Made by a program: the position numbers and the translations under genes. Positions 23,850 through 36,080 of a stretch of DNA of 64,000 nt are shown one piece after another; position 1 is the first letter of the stretch; each line of letters starts with the position of its first letter. The notes below the pieces were generated by a model that saw only the letters and a program-made list of their open reading frames with translations, did not search any database and was not told the DNA's origin. Origin of the DNA: Molossus alvarezi (lineage: Eukaryota > Chordata > Mammalia > Chiroptera > Molossidae); contig JBAWUJ010000064.1 in assembly GCA_037176705.1 (NCBI GenBank), positions 248,001-312,000 of the forward strand, written 5' to 3'.

Positions 23850-26343
23850 AGTTCCTTCTAAGGAACACTAAGTAGTCCCTTCCATGGAACATTAAGTAGT
23901 TCCTTCCATGGTACACTAGCTAGTTCTATCTAGTTCCTTACATGGAACACTAAGTAGTCCCTTGCATGAAACACTAAGCACTTCCTTCCATGGAACACTA
24001 AGGAGTTTCTTCCGTGGAAAACTAAGTAGTTTTTTTCATGGAACACTAGATATTTCCTTTCATGGAAAACTAGCTAGTTCCTACCATGAAACATGAGACA
24101 GATTTTTCCATGGAAAAGTAGCTAGTTTTTTCAATGAAACACAAAGTGGGTGGTTTGTTTTGTTTTGTTTTGTTTTTTTATGGAACACTAGCTAGTTTTT
24201 TCCATGAAACACTAGGTACTTCATTCCATGGAACACTAGCTAGATACTTCCATGGAACACTAACTAGTTCCATCCATGGAACAATATTTAGTTTTTTTCA
24301 TGGATCACTGGTTAGTTACTTCCATGGAAAACTAGCTACTTTCTTTCATAAAACACTAGATAGTTCCTTCCAGGGAACACTAGCTAGTCCCTTCCATGGA
24401 GCACTAAGTAGTTCCTTCCATGGAACACAAAGTGGTTTTTTTTAATGGAACACTATCTAGTTTTATCAATGAAACATTAGGTAGTTGCTTCCATGTAAAG
24501 CTAGCTTGATACTTCCATGGAACACTAACTAGTTCCTTTCGTGGAACAATATTTAGTTTTGTTCATGGATCACTAGCTAGTTCCTTTCATGTAACACTAC
24601 CTACTTTCTTTCATAAAACACTAGATAGTTTCTTCCATGGAACAATAGCTAGTTCCTTCCACGGAACACTACCTAGTTCCTTCCATAAAACACTAAGTAG
24701 TTCCTTCCATGGAACATTACACAGTTTCTTTTATGGGTCACTAGCTTTTTTTTTTTTTTTCATGGAATACTAGCTAGATTCTTCCCTGAAACACTACATA
24801 GTTCTTACCCTAGAATACGGACTAGTTTCCCTTTGGAACACTAAGTAGTTTCTTCTCTGAAACACTAACTAGTTCCTTCTTTGGAACACGAAGTAGTTCC
24901 TTCCGTGGAACACTAACTAGTACTTTTCCTGGAACACTAGATAGATCCTGCCATGGAACTTTAAGTAGTTACTTCCATGGAAAACTTGAATTTTACTTCC
25001 ATGTAACACTATTTAGTTTCTGGCATGGGACAGTAACTAGTTTCTTCCATGCAACATGAACTAGATTCTTCCATGGACCACTAGCTAGTATTTTCCATGG
25101 AACAATAAGTAGTTCCTTCCATAGAACACTAAGTAGGTCCTTCCATGGAACACTAGCTAGTTCCTTCTATGGGACACCAAATAGTTATTTCCATGGTACA
25201 CTAGATAGTTCTATATTTCCTTCCATGGAAAACTGGAGAGTTCCTTCCATAAAAAAAAACTAAATTGTTCTTTCCCTGGGAAACTATGTACTCCCTTCCA
25301 TGGAACACTAGATAGTTCCTTTCATGGAACACTAGCTAGTTCCTTTTATGGAGTGCCAAGTAGTTAGTTTTATTTGAACACTATATAGTCCCTTCCATGA
25401 AACACAGGCTAGTTCCTTCCATGGAACACTAAGTAGTTCCTCCAATGGAACACTATTTAATTCCTTCTGTGAAACTCTAGCTAGTTGCTTCCATGAAAAA
25501 TCAAGTAGTTTTTTCCGTGGAACAATAAGTAGTTCCTTCCATGGAACATTAAGTTGTACCTCCATGGAACACTAGCTTGTTTTTTCCATGAAACACTAAG
25601 TAGTTTCTTCCACGGAACACTTGCTAGTTCCTTCCATGGAACACTAGATAGTTCCTTCCATGGAGCACTAAGATGTTTCTTCCTTGGAACACTAGCTAGT
25701 TTTTCCATGGAACATTGCTAGTTCCTTCCCTAGAACACTGCATTGTTCCTTCCATGGAACTCTTAGTAATTCCTTCCATGAAACACTAGCTAGATATTTC
25801 TATGAAACAAAAAGTAGTTTTTTCATGGAACACTAAGTAGTCCATTCCATGGAACCCTAAGTAGTTTCTTCCATGGTATACTAGCTATTTCTATCTAGTC
25901 CCTTTGTGGAACAAGAGCTAGTTCCAACCATGGAAAATTAAGTAGTTCTTCCAATAGAACAATAAGTAGTCCTTTCCATGGAACAGTAGCTAGTTTCATC
26001 CATGGAACACTAAGTATTTTTTTTCATGAAACACTAAGTAGTTCCTTCCATGAAACACTAATTACTTCCTTCATATAACACTATATAGTTCCTTCCATGG
26101 AATACTAGGTAGTTCTTTCCATGGAACACTAGCTAGTTCCTTCAATGGAAAATCAAGTAGTTTCGTCCAAGGAACACTAAGTAGTTCCTTCTATGGAACA
26201 CTAAGTAGTTCCTCCAAGGAACACTAGCTTGTTTTTTACCATGAAACACTAAGATGTTCCTTCCATGGAACACTAGCAAGTCCATTCAATGGAACGGTAC
26301 CTTGTTCTTGCAAAGGACACTAAGTAGTTTCTTCCATGAAACA
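23850..26343 (+). repeat. 24-bp satellite array, forward orientation, segment 6
   Basis: About 104 monomers. A TTTTG microsatellite (24,154-24,180) and a T-tract (24,748-24,762) sit exactly in the pyrimidine spacer of single monomers. A CTGG-type cluster lies at 24,785-24,950 and is followed by the diagnostic variant pair at about 24,955-25,010. Confidence 0.97.
24154..24180 (+). repeat. TTTTG microsatellite inside a satellite monomer
   Basis: Four to five TTTTG units followed by T and then ATGGAACACTAGCTAG. It replaces the TTCCTTCC spacer of one monomer, leaving both monomer halves intact. Confidence 0.85.
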
Positions 26344-26605
26344 CTAAGTGGTTTTTTTGTTTGTTTGTTTTTGTTTTATTAATTAATTTTTGTTACAAAA
26401 GTTTCTCCTTTTTCCCCACTGACTCCCCCCTCCCTCTCCCTTCCTGCCCTTTCCACAGTTTGTTGTCCATGTCCACTGTTCATGCATACATGCATATAAG
26501 TTCTGTGGTTTATCTCTTCTCCACCGACCCCCTATTTAGGGTATGTCATCTGTATCCCACTTCCGCGTCTCTGGGACTAACCCCTTCCTCAGACTGTTAT
26601 GTTCA

Positions 26606-29600
26606 TTATATTCCACAAATAAGTGAGATTATATGAAACTTGTATTTCTCTGTATGGCTTGTTTCACTTAGGATGATACTTTTCAGGTTCCTCCATGTAG
26701 TCTCAAAGGATAAGAGATCTTTCTTTCTTACAGCTGCATAGTACTCCATGGTGAATATGTACCACAGGTTTTTTAATTCGTTTACTGATGGACACTTGGG
26801 CTGTTTCCAGATCTTAGCGATTGTAAATAGTGCTGCTACAAAGATGGGGGTACATGTATTCTTTCTGATTGGTGTTTCAGGCTTCTTAGGGTATATTCCA
26901 AGAAGTGGGATCACTGGGTCAAATGGAAGATCAATTTTTAATTTTTTGAGGTAACACCATATTATTTTCAATAGTGGCTGCACTAGTCTGCATTCCCACA
27001 AGTAGTGGACCAGAGTACCCTTTTGTCCACACCCTCGCCAACACTTGTTGTTTGATAATTTGTTGATGGCGGCCATTCTGACAGGTGTGAGGTGATACCT
27101 CATTGTTGTTTTAATTTGCATCTCTCTGATGATTAATGATGATGAGCATTTCTCCATATGTTTCTTAGCCATTTGTATGTCTTGTTTGGAGAAGTGTCTA
27201 TTTAGTTCCTCTGCCCATTTTTTAATTGGATTCTTTGTCTTCCTATTGTGGAGTGGTATGAGCACTATATATGTATCGGAAATTGACCCCTTATCTGATA
27301 TATTATTGGCAATTATGCTCTCCCATATAGTGGGTAGCCTTTCCGTTTTGATGATTGTGTCTTTCGCTGTGCAGAAGCTTTTGAGTTTGATGGAGTCCCA
27401 TGTGTTCATTTTCTTTTTTTTTTCTATTGCCTTAGGTGATGTGTCAGTAAAAATTCTGCTGCGTATGATGTATGAAATTTTTTTGCCTACAGTCTCTTCT
27501 AGGATTCTTATGGATTTATGAGTTACATTTAAGTCTTTTATCCATTTTGAGTTTATTCTAGTGTAGGGTGAAAGTTGATGGTTTAGTTTCATTTTTCTCC
27601 AAATAGCTGTCCAATTCTCCCAGCACCATTTATTAAAGAGGCTGTTCTTACTCCACTGTATGCTCTTGGCACCTTTGTCAAATATTAATTGAACATATTG
27701 CCTTGGGTCCATTTCTGGATTCTCTGTTCTTTTCCACTGGTCTATATGCCTGTTCTTGTGCCAGTACCAGGCTGTTTTGATTACAGTGGCTTTGTAGTAT
27801 AACCTGAAATCTGGTATTGTGATCCCTCCAGCTTTGTTCTTCCTTTTCAAGATTGCTGTGGCTATTCGAGGCCTTTTTTGGTTCCATATGAACTTTTGAA
27901 ATAATTGTTCTAATTCTGTAAAGTATGCCATTGTCATTTTGATGGGGATTGCGTTGAATCTATATACTGCTTTGGGTAATATGGACATTTTAATGATGTT
28001 AATTCTCCCAATCCATGAACAGGGTATGTGCTTCCACTTTTTTATATCTTCCTCTATTTCTTTTTTCAATGACCTGTAGTTTTCTGCGAATAGGCCTTTA
28101 TATCTTTGGTTAAGTTTATTCCTAGGTATCTTAATTTTTTTGCCGCCATGGTAAATGGGATTGTTTGCTTACTTTCTCTTTCTGTGAGTACATCATTGGT
28201 GTTTAAAAATGCCATCGATTTCTTGACATTAAGTGTGTAGCCTGCTACTTTTCCAAATTCATTTATTAAGTCTAGTAAATTTTTTATGGAGTTTTTGGGG
28301 TTTTCTATGTATAGTATCATGTCATCTGCAAATAATGACTGTTTCACTTCCTCCTTTCCAATTTGGATCCCTTTTAGTTTTTCTTTCTGTCTGATTTCTG
28401 TGGCTGAGACTTCCAGTACTATGTTAAATAGGAGTGGCAAAAGTGGGCATCCTTGCCTTGTTCCTGTTCTTAAGGGAAATGCCTTTATTTTTTGCCCATT
28501 GAGTATGATGTTGGCTGTAGGTCTTTTATATATGGTCTTTATTATATTTAGATATGATCCCTCTATTCCCACACTGCTGCGTGTTTTTATCAGAAATGGA
28601 TGCTGGATTTTGTCGAAGGCTTTTTCAGCATCTATTGATATTATCATGTGGTTTTTATTCTTCATTTTATTTATGTGGTGTATCACGTTTATGGATTTGC
28701 GAATATTGTAGCAGTCTTGCATTCCTAAGATGAATCCCACTTGGTCAGGGTAGATAATTTTTTTGTGTATTGCTTGATCTGATTTGCTAGTATTTTGTTT
28801 AGGATTTTGGCATATATGTTCATCAGGAATATTGGCCTGTAATTTTCTTTCTTTGTTGTGTCTTTTTCTGGTTTTGGAATTAGAATTATGTTGCCTCCAT
28901 AAAACGAGATTGGAAGTCTTCCTTTTTCTTGAAATTTTTGAAATAGTTTGAGGAGAATGGGTATTAGTTCTTCTTTGAATGTTTCGTAAAACTCCCCCGT
29001 GAAGCCATCCGGGCCTGGCCTTTTGTTTCCTGGGAGAGTCTTGATTACATGTTCAATTAATTCTGTTGTTATTGGTCTGTTTAAGTTTTCTATCTCTTTC
29101 TGATCTAGTTTTGGGAGACAATGTGTTTCTAGAAATTTGTCCATTTCACTTAGATTGTGCAATTTTTTGCCATAAGATTGTTCATAGTAGTTGTTAACGA
29201 TCTTTTGTATATCTGTGGTGTCATTTGTTATCTCTCCTCTTTCATTTCTGATTCTGTGTATTTGGATTCTCTCTCTTTTTTCTTGGTGAGTCTAGCTAAG
29301 GGTCTGTCAATCTTGTTTATCTTTTCGAAAAACCAGCTCTTTGTTTTATTGATCCTTTGAATTGTATTTTTGGTCTCTATGTCATTTATTTCTGCTCTGA
29401 TCTTTACTATTTCCTTCCTTCTACTTGCTCTGGTGTTTTCTTTTTCTTTCTTTTTTTTTTTGCTCTCTATTTCTTTAAGTTGTGAGGTCAGATAGTCTAT
29501 TAGAGATTTTTCTTCTCTTTTGAGGTAGGCCTGTAGTGCTATGAACTTCCCTCTCAGAACTGCTTTTGCTGCCTCCCCTAGATTTTTTGTTGTTGTGTCT

Positions 29601-29980
29601 TCATTTTTTAATATATTTTGGTTCTCCTATATTCAGTGCATATATGTTTATCAAGGTTATATCTTCCTGTTGGAAAGATCCTTTCAATATTATGTAGTGG
29701 CCTTTTTTGTCTCTAATTATGGCCTTCATTTTGAAATCTATTTCATCAGATATGAGTATTGCTACCCCAACTTTTTTTCTTTTTCATTTGCTTGGAAGAT
29801 TTTTTTCCATCCCGTCACTTTCAATCTATGTGAGTCTTTTGGTGTGAAGTGGGTCTCTTGTAAACAACATAGAGATGAGTCATGCTTTCTTATCCAATAA
29901 GCAACTCTGTGTTTTTATATGGGAGCATTCAGTCCATTTACATTTAAGGTGATTATTGATATGTACTTATTTATTGTCAT
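26606..29980 (-). pseudogene. L1 ORF2 pseudogene with in-frame endonuclease deletion
   Basis: Remnant of the endonuclease/reverse transcriptase. The ATG is at 29,980, 45 bases after the ORF1 stop, the same spacing as in the L1 at 46,422. Compared with that copy, a segment matching its codons 127-278 is missing at the junction near 29,603-29,609. That removes the endonuclease catalytic GDFN, KIDH and SDHN motifs. Frameshifts lie near 28,730-28,740 and 28,085-28,110, and the frame is also broken upstream of 29,162. The RT core still shows [14 protein letters not shown], and the C-terminal part (26,606-28,069) runs open for 487 codons to the normal stop. In the C-terminal cysteine motif [18 protein letters not shown] the cysteines and histidine are kept. 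Not functional. Confidence 0.9.
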
Positions 29981-30025
29981 TTTTTTTTAGTGTGGTTCTA
30001 TTTTTCTTCCTCTTTCTCCTGGTAA

Positions 30026-31012
30026 TTACAGCAGTCCTTTTAACCTTTCTTGCAGTGTTGGTTTGGTATTAGTGTATTCCCTTAGCCTTTTTTTGTCTGG
30101 GAAGCTCTTTAATTGACCTTCTATTTTGAATGTTAGCCTTGCTGAGTATAGTAATCTTGGATTCAGATCCTTGTTTTTCATTACCTTGATTACTTCATGC
30201 CATTCCCTTCTTGCCTGTAGTGTTTCTTGTGAGAAGTCAGCTGAGAGCCTTATGGGGTTTTCTTTGTAGGTAACCTGTTGCTCATCTCTTGCAGCTTTTA
30301 GGATTCTCTCTTTGTCTTTAATTTTTGGCAGTTTGATTACTATGTGTCTTGGTGTGGTCCTGTTTGGGTTCTTACTTGGGCCTCTCTGTGCTTCTTGACC
30401 TTGAATGCCTCCTTCCTTCACCAAATTACGGAAGTTTTCTGTCACTATTTCTTTCAATATATTCTCTAACCCTTGCTTATGTTCTTCTTCTTCAAGGACT
30501 CCTATGATTCGAATATTATTCCTTTTCCAGTTGTCCCACAATTCTCTTAAGCTGTCTTTCTGTGTTTTAATCGTTTTTTCCTTTTCGTTTTCTGATTGGT
30601 TGAGTTCTTCTAGCCTGTCTTCTAATTCACTGATCTGGTCCTCAGCTTCCCCTACTCTGCTTTTTAGACCTTCCAAAGTGTTTTTTATTTCTGATATGTC
30701 ATTCTTCATTTATTCCTGTTGGTTTTTAATTTCCAACTGGTTGATTTTCAACATTTTTATATCTTTACTCATGGTGCTCATATCCTTACACATGCTGTTG
30801 AGCTTCCTCAACATCATGGCTCTAAATTCTAGTTCTGTTAACTTGCTTATCTGCACCTCATTTTTCTCATCTTCCAGCTTCCTCAACATCATGGCTCTAA
30901 ATTCTAGTTCTGTTAACTTGCTTATCTGCAACTCATTTTTCTCATCTTCCATAGAGGTTTCATGTTCTTTCATTTGGGTTTTGTTTCTGTTTTTCACCAT
31001 TTTGGCTATCAC
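30026..31012 (-). pseudogene. L1 ORF1 pseudogene, one nonsense codon and a 25-codon internal duplication
   Basis: Homologue of the RNA-binding ORF1p. The frame starts at 31,012 and is interrupted only by a TAA at 30,712-30,710, where the L1 at 45,474 has GAA. The frame then continues to the normal stop at 30,026. A 75-bp tandem duplication (30,801-30,875 and 30,876-30,950) repeats the segment ISKLTELEFRAMMLRKL near the start of the coiled-coil region without breaking the frame. The coiled coil, RRM-like segment (NNIRIIGVLEEEE) and C-terminal TLQARREWHEVIKVM are all recognisable. Confidence 0.9.
30801..30950 (-). repeat. 75-bp tandem duplication within L1 ORF1
   Basis: Two units, 30,801-30,875 and 30,876-30,950, nearly identical. 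The length is a multiple of three. The L1 at 45,474 has a single unit, so the duplication is specific to this copy or its subfamily. Confidence 0.92.
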
Positions 31013-32294
31013 AGTGGGCTTTGGAGTCTGCCCAATTTTCCCTGTGGCTGTTGGTGTTCTGCTGTTTGTGGTTCCCTCTCCTGGGTTTGGATGAGCCAGG
31101 GAGGACCCACTTTAAACACCACCTTCAAGTCTTAGCTTTCGTGGTTAGTGTTGCTAGCCCAGGGAATGGTAGTTATCCTCTAGCGCTTTTTTTTTTTTTT
31201 TTTTTTTTTGCCAAGAGGCTATTAGTAGAGGTCACCTGAAGCCCCTTGGTTTCTGAGTTGCCTAAAAAAGTCCCTCATGTTCTCAGTGTAGGAAGATTTC
31301 CCGAGGTTGGGGCAGCTGCTGGTTGTTAATGGGCCTCAATTAGCATTTCAATTGACACCAGGTGGGATTGAATCTCTGAGGGAGGGGCCTCCACCTCGCC
31401 TTTCCCCAGGGCCCTGGGACGGAATAAAATGACCACAATCTTGCGTGGCTGCACTCAGGAAAGCTCTTAGCACCCTCCCAAACCCAAGTTTCCTCACACA
31501 TTTCCAGTCCATTGTGCCTTCCTTCTGCTGAACCCAAGGTGAGTGGCTGATGCCAATTTAGCTTCTGTCTAGACTCTGCATCATGGAGCCACCTGGGACT
31601 TTTAACCTGAGAGTGCTGCTTCCTGCCAAGGGCTGCCATGGCTGTGGCACCAGCAGAGGGTTTTGCACTCAGCAGAAGCCCCAGGACTGAGCCGCGAGAG
31701 CAGTACACTGCTGGGGTGTCAGCAACTTCCAGCAGAGTCCCCTGGTCCCCGTGAGTCTGTGCGGCACCAGCCGAGGGCTTAGCACGCAGAGTTTGCAAGA
31801 GTAAGCTTGGGTAGCAGCGTCCCGCTGAGTCCCCTGGTCGGAGCCAGTCCGTGCCAGCCCGTGTGGCACCAGACGAGGGCTTAGCAGGCAGCAGATTTTG
31901 CAGAACTCAGGTGGGGTCGCAGCGGAGGCTTTAGCAGCAACTTCCCGCCACTGAGTTCCCTGGCCCCAGTGAGTCCGTGCGGCACCAGCCGAGGGTTTGG
32001 GAGGCAGCAGAGTTGACAGGACACAGGCAAGGTCTCAGCAGAGGCTTTAGCAGCAACTTCCAGATGGGGAGTCCCTGGGTCCCCGACCAGGCCGCTGCAG
32101 ACCGTGGGCTCCCGGCCCTGTCTCAAGTGCTCGCAACCTACCAGGATTGAGTCGGTATCTCTGGTTATGTAGTCCTCCAAGGTGTCTTTCGGTTGCCACT
32201 TCCTGAAGATTTGCCTTTATTTTTGTTGTGAATCCAGTTTGGTCCAAGGAGATGGTCTGTGTAGCGCCATTCACTCCGCCGCCATTTTTTCGCC
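31013..32294 (-). promoter_or_regulatory. L1 5' UTR with tandem monomer-like repeats
   Basis: About 1.28 kb upstream of ORF1, GC-rich. Between about 31,620 and 32,070 a unit of roughly 100-117 bp recurs about four times. Each contains GGCACCAG (31,646, 31,763, 31,865, 31,981) followed by GAGGGCTTAGCA- or GAGGGTTT-like text and CAGCAACTTCC. This resembles the monomeric promoter design of rodent L1s. The outermost end reads ATGGCGGCGG on the minus strand (32,276-32,285), a YY1-type site about 10 bases from the element start, as in human L1. Minus-strand frames here (for example 31,340-31,798) are repeat artefacts. Confidence 0.7.
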
Positions 32295-34824
32295 CTAAGT
32301 AGTTTTTCATAGAACACTAGTTAGATTCTTCCATGGAACACTTGTTATTTTTTTCCATGGAACACTAAGTAGTTCTTTCCATGGAACACTAGCTAGATAC
32401 CTCCATGGAACTCTATCTAGTTCCTTCCATGGAACACTGGCTAGATTAATGCCTGGAACACAAAGGAGATTTTTCTATGGAACTTTAGCTAGTTTCTTCC
32501 ATGGAATACTAGCTTGGTCCTTCCATGGAACACTAAGTAGATCCATCCATGGACACTAATAGTTCATTCCATGGAAATCTAGCTAGATCCTTCCAATGAA
32601 CATGAAGTAGTCCCTTGCATGGAACACTAAGTAGTTCCTTTCAAGAAACAGTAGCTAGTCCTTGCTGGTTCCTTCCATGAAACACTCAGTAGTTCTTTCC
32701 ATGGAACATTATGTAGTTCCTTCTATGGCACATTAGATAGTTCCTTCCAAGGAACACTAGCTGGATTCTTCCATTGAGCACTAGCTAGTTCCTTCCATAA
32801 AATAGTTATTAGTTTCTTCCCTGGAACACTTGTTAGTTCTTTCCAAGGAACACTAGCTAGTTTTTTCCATAAAACACTAGATAGTTCCTTCCTTGGCACA
32901 CTAGCTAATTCCTTTCATGGAACACTAGCTATTTCCTTCCAAAAACAGTAGCTAGTGTTCTTTATGGAACACAAGTAATTTCTTGCATGCAACACTAGCT
33001 ACTTTCTTCCATGAAACAAAAAGTAGTTTCTTCCATGGAACACTAGGTAGTTCCTCCCATGAAACACTAGGTAGTTACTTCCATGGAACACTAAGTATTT
33101 TCTTACATGGAACACTATGCAGTTCCTTCCAAGGAACACTAGCTAGTTCCTTCTATGGAACACTAACTAGTTTCTTCCCTGTAACACTAGCTAATTCCTT
33201 CCATGCAACACTAGCTAGTTCCTTAAATAAAACACTAGATAGTTCCTTCCATGGATTACTAGCTAGTTCATTCCATGGAATACTAGCTAGTTTCTTTTCT
33301 GGAACACTAGCTAGTTCCTTCCCTGGAACACTAGCTAGTTCCTTCTCTGTGACAATAAGGAGTTTCTTCCCTGGAACACTAACTAGATCCTTTCCTGGAA
33401 CACTATTAGCTAGTTCCTTCCATGCAACATTAATTGTTACTTCCATGAAACCCTATGCAGATTCTTTCATGGAAAACTAGTAGTTCCTTCAATGGAACAC
33501 TATATAGTTCCTTGCATGGAACACTAACTAGTTCTTTATTGGAACACTACTAGTTCCTTCAATGGAACACTAGCTATTTCGTTCCATGGAACCTTAGCTT
33601 GTTCCATTCATAAAACAATATGTAGTTCCTTCCTTTGAACACTAAGTAGTCCCTTCTATGAAACACTTACTAGTTCCTTCCATAGAACACTAAATAGTTC
33701 GTTCCGTGAAACACTAGTTAGCTCTTTCAATGGGAAACTGCTAGATCCTTTCATGGAACACTAGATTGTTCTTTCCGTGGACCACTAGCTAGTTCCTTCC
33801 ATGGAACACTAGCTTGTTTCTTCAGTGGAACACTAGCTAGTTTGTACTATGGAACAATAGCTAGTTTCTTCCAATGAGCACTACGTAGTTCCTTGCATGC
33901 AACAGGAGTAGGTTTCTTCCATGGAACACTAAGTAGTTCCTTTCATGGAACACTAAGTAGTTTTTTTTCCATGGAACAATAAATTGTTCCTTCCATAAAA
34001 CACTAGCTACTTTCATCCATGGAACACTAAGTAGTTTCTTCACTGGATACAAGCCAATTCCTTCAATGGAACAATAGCTATTTCCTTCCATGAAACACTA
34101 GATAGTTCCTTGCATGGAACACTGGCTAGTTCCATCAATGGAACACTAAGTAGTTTTTTCCATGCAAAACTAAGTGGTTTCTTCCATGAAACACAAGCTA
34201 GATCCTTCCATGGTAAACTAAGTAGTTTCTTCCGTGGAAAACTAAGTAGTTTTTTTTCATGGAACACTTCCTTGTTCCTTCCATGGAACACTAGGTATTT
34301 CTTTCCATGGAACACTAAGTAGTTCCTTCAATGGAACACTAGTTCGTTCCTTCCATGGAGCACTAGCTAGTTCCTTCCATGGAACACTAGCTAGTTCCTT
34401 CCATAAAAGAGTAACTACTTCCCTCAATGGAACACTAAGTAGTTCCTTACATTGAACACCAAGTAGTTCCTTCTATGAAACACTATCTACTTCCTTTCAC
34501 TGATAACTAGCTAGTTTCTTCCATGGAACACTGAGTATTTTCTTCCATTGAACACTAAGTAGTTCCTTAATTGGAACACTAATTAGTTCCTTCAATGAAA
34601 CACTAAGTAGTTCCTTCCATGGAACACTAAGAATTTCCTTCTATGGAACACTAGCTGGTTTTAGCTAGTTCCTTCCATAAACCCCAATTAGATTTTTCCA
34701 TGAAACACTAGAGAGTCCCTTCCATGGAACTCTAACTAGTTCCTTCCATGGAACACTAGTGAGACTCTTCTGTGGAACACAAACTAGTTCATTTCATGGA
34801 ACCCTAGCGGGTTTCCTCTATTTA

Positions 34825-36080
34825 CCACTAAATAGTTCCTTCCATGGAACACTAAGTAGTTCCTTCAATGGAAAACTAGCAATTTCCTTTAATGGAACAC
34901 TAAGTACTTTCTTCCATGGAACACTAACTAGTTCTTTCCATGTAAAACTAACTAGTACCATGCATCGAACACTAAGTAGTTCATTCCATGGAACACCAGC
35001 TTTTTCATTCCATGGAACACTAAGTAGTTCTTTCCATGGAACACTAGGTTGTTCCTTCCATGGAACACAAGCTTGTCCCATCCTTGGAACACTAACTTTT
35101 TCTTTCCATGGATTACAAACTAGTTTATTCCATGGAACATTAAGTAGTTTCTTTTATGGAACACAAGCTAGTTCCTTCCATGAAAGACTTAGATGTTTTT
35201 TCCATGGAACACTAGCTAGTTCCTACCATGTAAGACTATCTAGTTCCTACAATAAAATACTAAGTAGTTCTTTTAATGAAACACTAAGTAGTTCCTTCCA
35301 TGGAACACTAAGTAGATTCTTCCATGGAACACTGAGTTGTTTTTTCCGTGGAATGCTAAGTACTTCCTTCCATGAAAATTCTTGCCAGATCCTTCAATAA
35401 AAAAATTAGCTAATTCCTTCCTTAGAACACTACCTAGTTCTTACCATGGAACACTAGGTATTTTTTTCCATGGAACACTGGCTAGTTCCTCTCACTGAAC
35501 ACTAGGTGATTCCTACCATGGAAAATAAGCTAGTTCCTGGCATGAAATACTAAGTAGTTTTCTCACGAGACACTAAGTAGTTTCTTCTATGGAACACTAG
35601 CAAGTTCCTTCAATGGAATGCTAGCTACGTTCTTCCATGGAACACTAAGTAGTACCTTCCATGAAACACTAGCCACTTCCTTCCATGTAACACTAAGTAT
35701 TTCCTTCCATGGAACACTATCTAGTTCCATCCATGGAACAGTATCCAGTTTCTTCCATAAAACTCTAGCACGTTTCTTACATGGAACACAATGTAGTTCC
35801 TTTAATGAAACACGAAGTAGTTCCTTTCATGGAACACTAGGTTGTTCCTTCCATGGAACACAAGCTAGTCCCATCCTTGGAACACTAACTTGTTCTTTCC
35901 ATGGATTACAAACTAGTTTTTTCCATGGAACACTAAGTAGTTCTTTTTATGGAACACAATCTAGTTCCTTCCATGAAACACTTAGATGTTTTTTTCCATG
36001 GAACACTAGCTAGTTCCTACCATGGAAGACAAGCTAGTTCCTACAATAAAATACTAAGTAGTTCTTTTCATGAAACACTA
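34825..36080 (+). repeat. higher-order satellite block, copy 1 (A-B-C-B')
   Basis: Marked by rare monomer variants shared in the same order with 39,620-42,060. Segment A (34,825-35,040) includes AGTACCATGCATCGAACAC; B (35,041-35,300) includes CATGGATTACAAACTAG; C (35,300-35,835) includes ATTCTTGCCAGATCCTTCA and GGAATGCTAGCTACGTTC. B recurs as B' at 35,838-36,080, so an internal unit of about 795 bp is repeated. Confidence 0.85.

Larger units (their letters stand above)
26357..32294 (-). mobile_element. full-length but decayed L1 retrotransposon
   Basis: About 5.9 kb in minus orientation. It has a patterned poly(A) tail at the left (TTTGTTTGTTTG on the plus strand), 3' UTR, broken ORF2 (26,606-29,980), 45-base inter-ORF gap, broken ORF1 (30,026-31,012) and a long 5' UTR reaching 32,294 with a YY1-type start. 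Flanks CTAAGTGGTTTTT (26,344-26,356) and CTAAGTAGTTTTT (32,295-32,307) look like a 13-base duplication with one mismatch, though these strings are also close to satellite consensus. The 3' UTR resembles that of the L1 at 45,077. Several frameshifts, a nonsense codon and an endonuclease deletion make it inactive. Confidence 0.93.

Noticed and set aside
34759..35400. 213-codon ORF of repeated [12 protein letters not shown] units as a repetitive-protein gene
   Set aside because: It is the one stop-free frame of the 24-bp satellite. It begins and ends at chance mutations, has no unique sequence or gene structure, and dozens like it occur on both strands.
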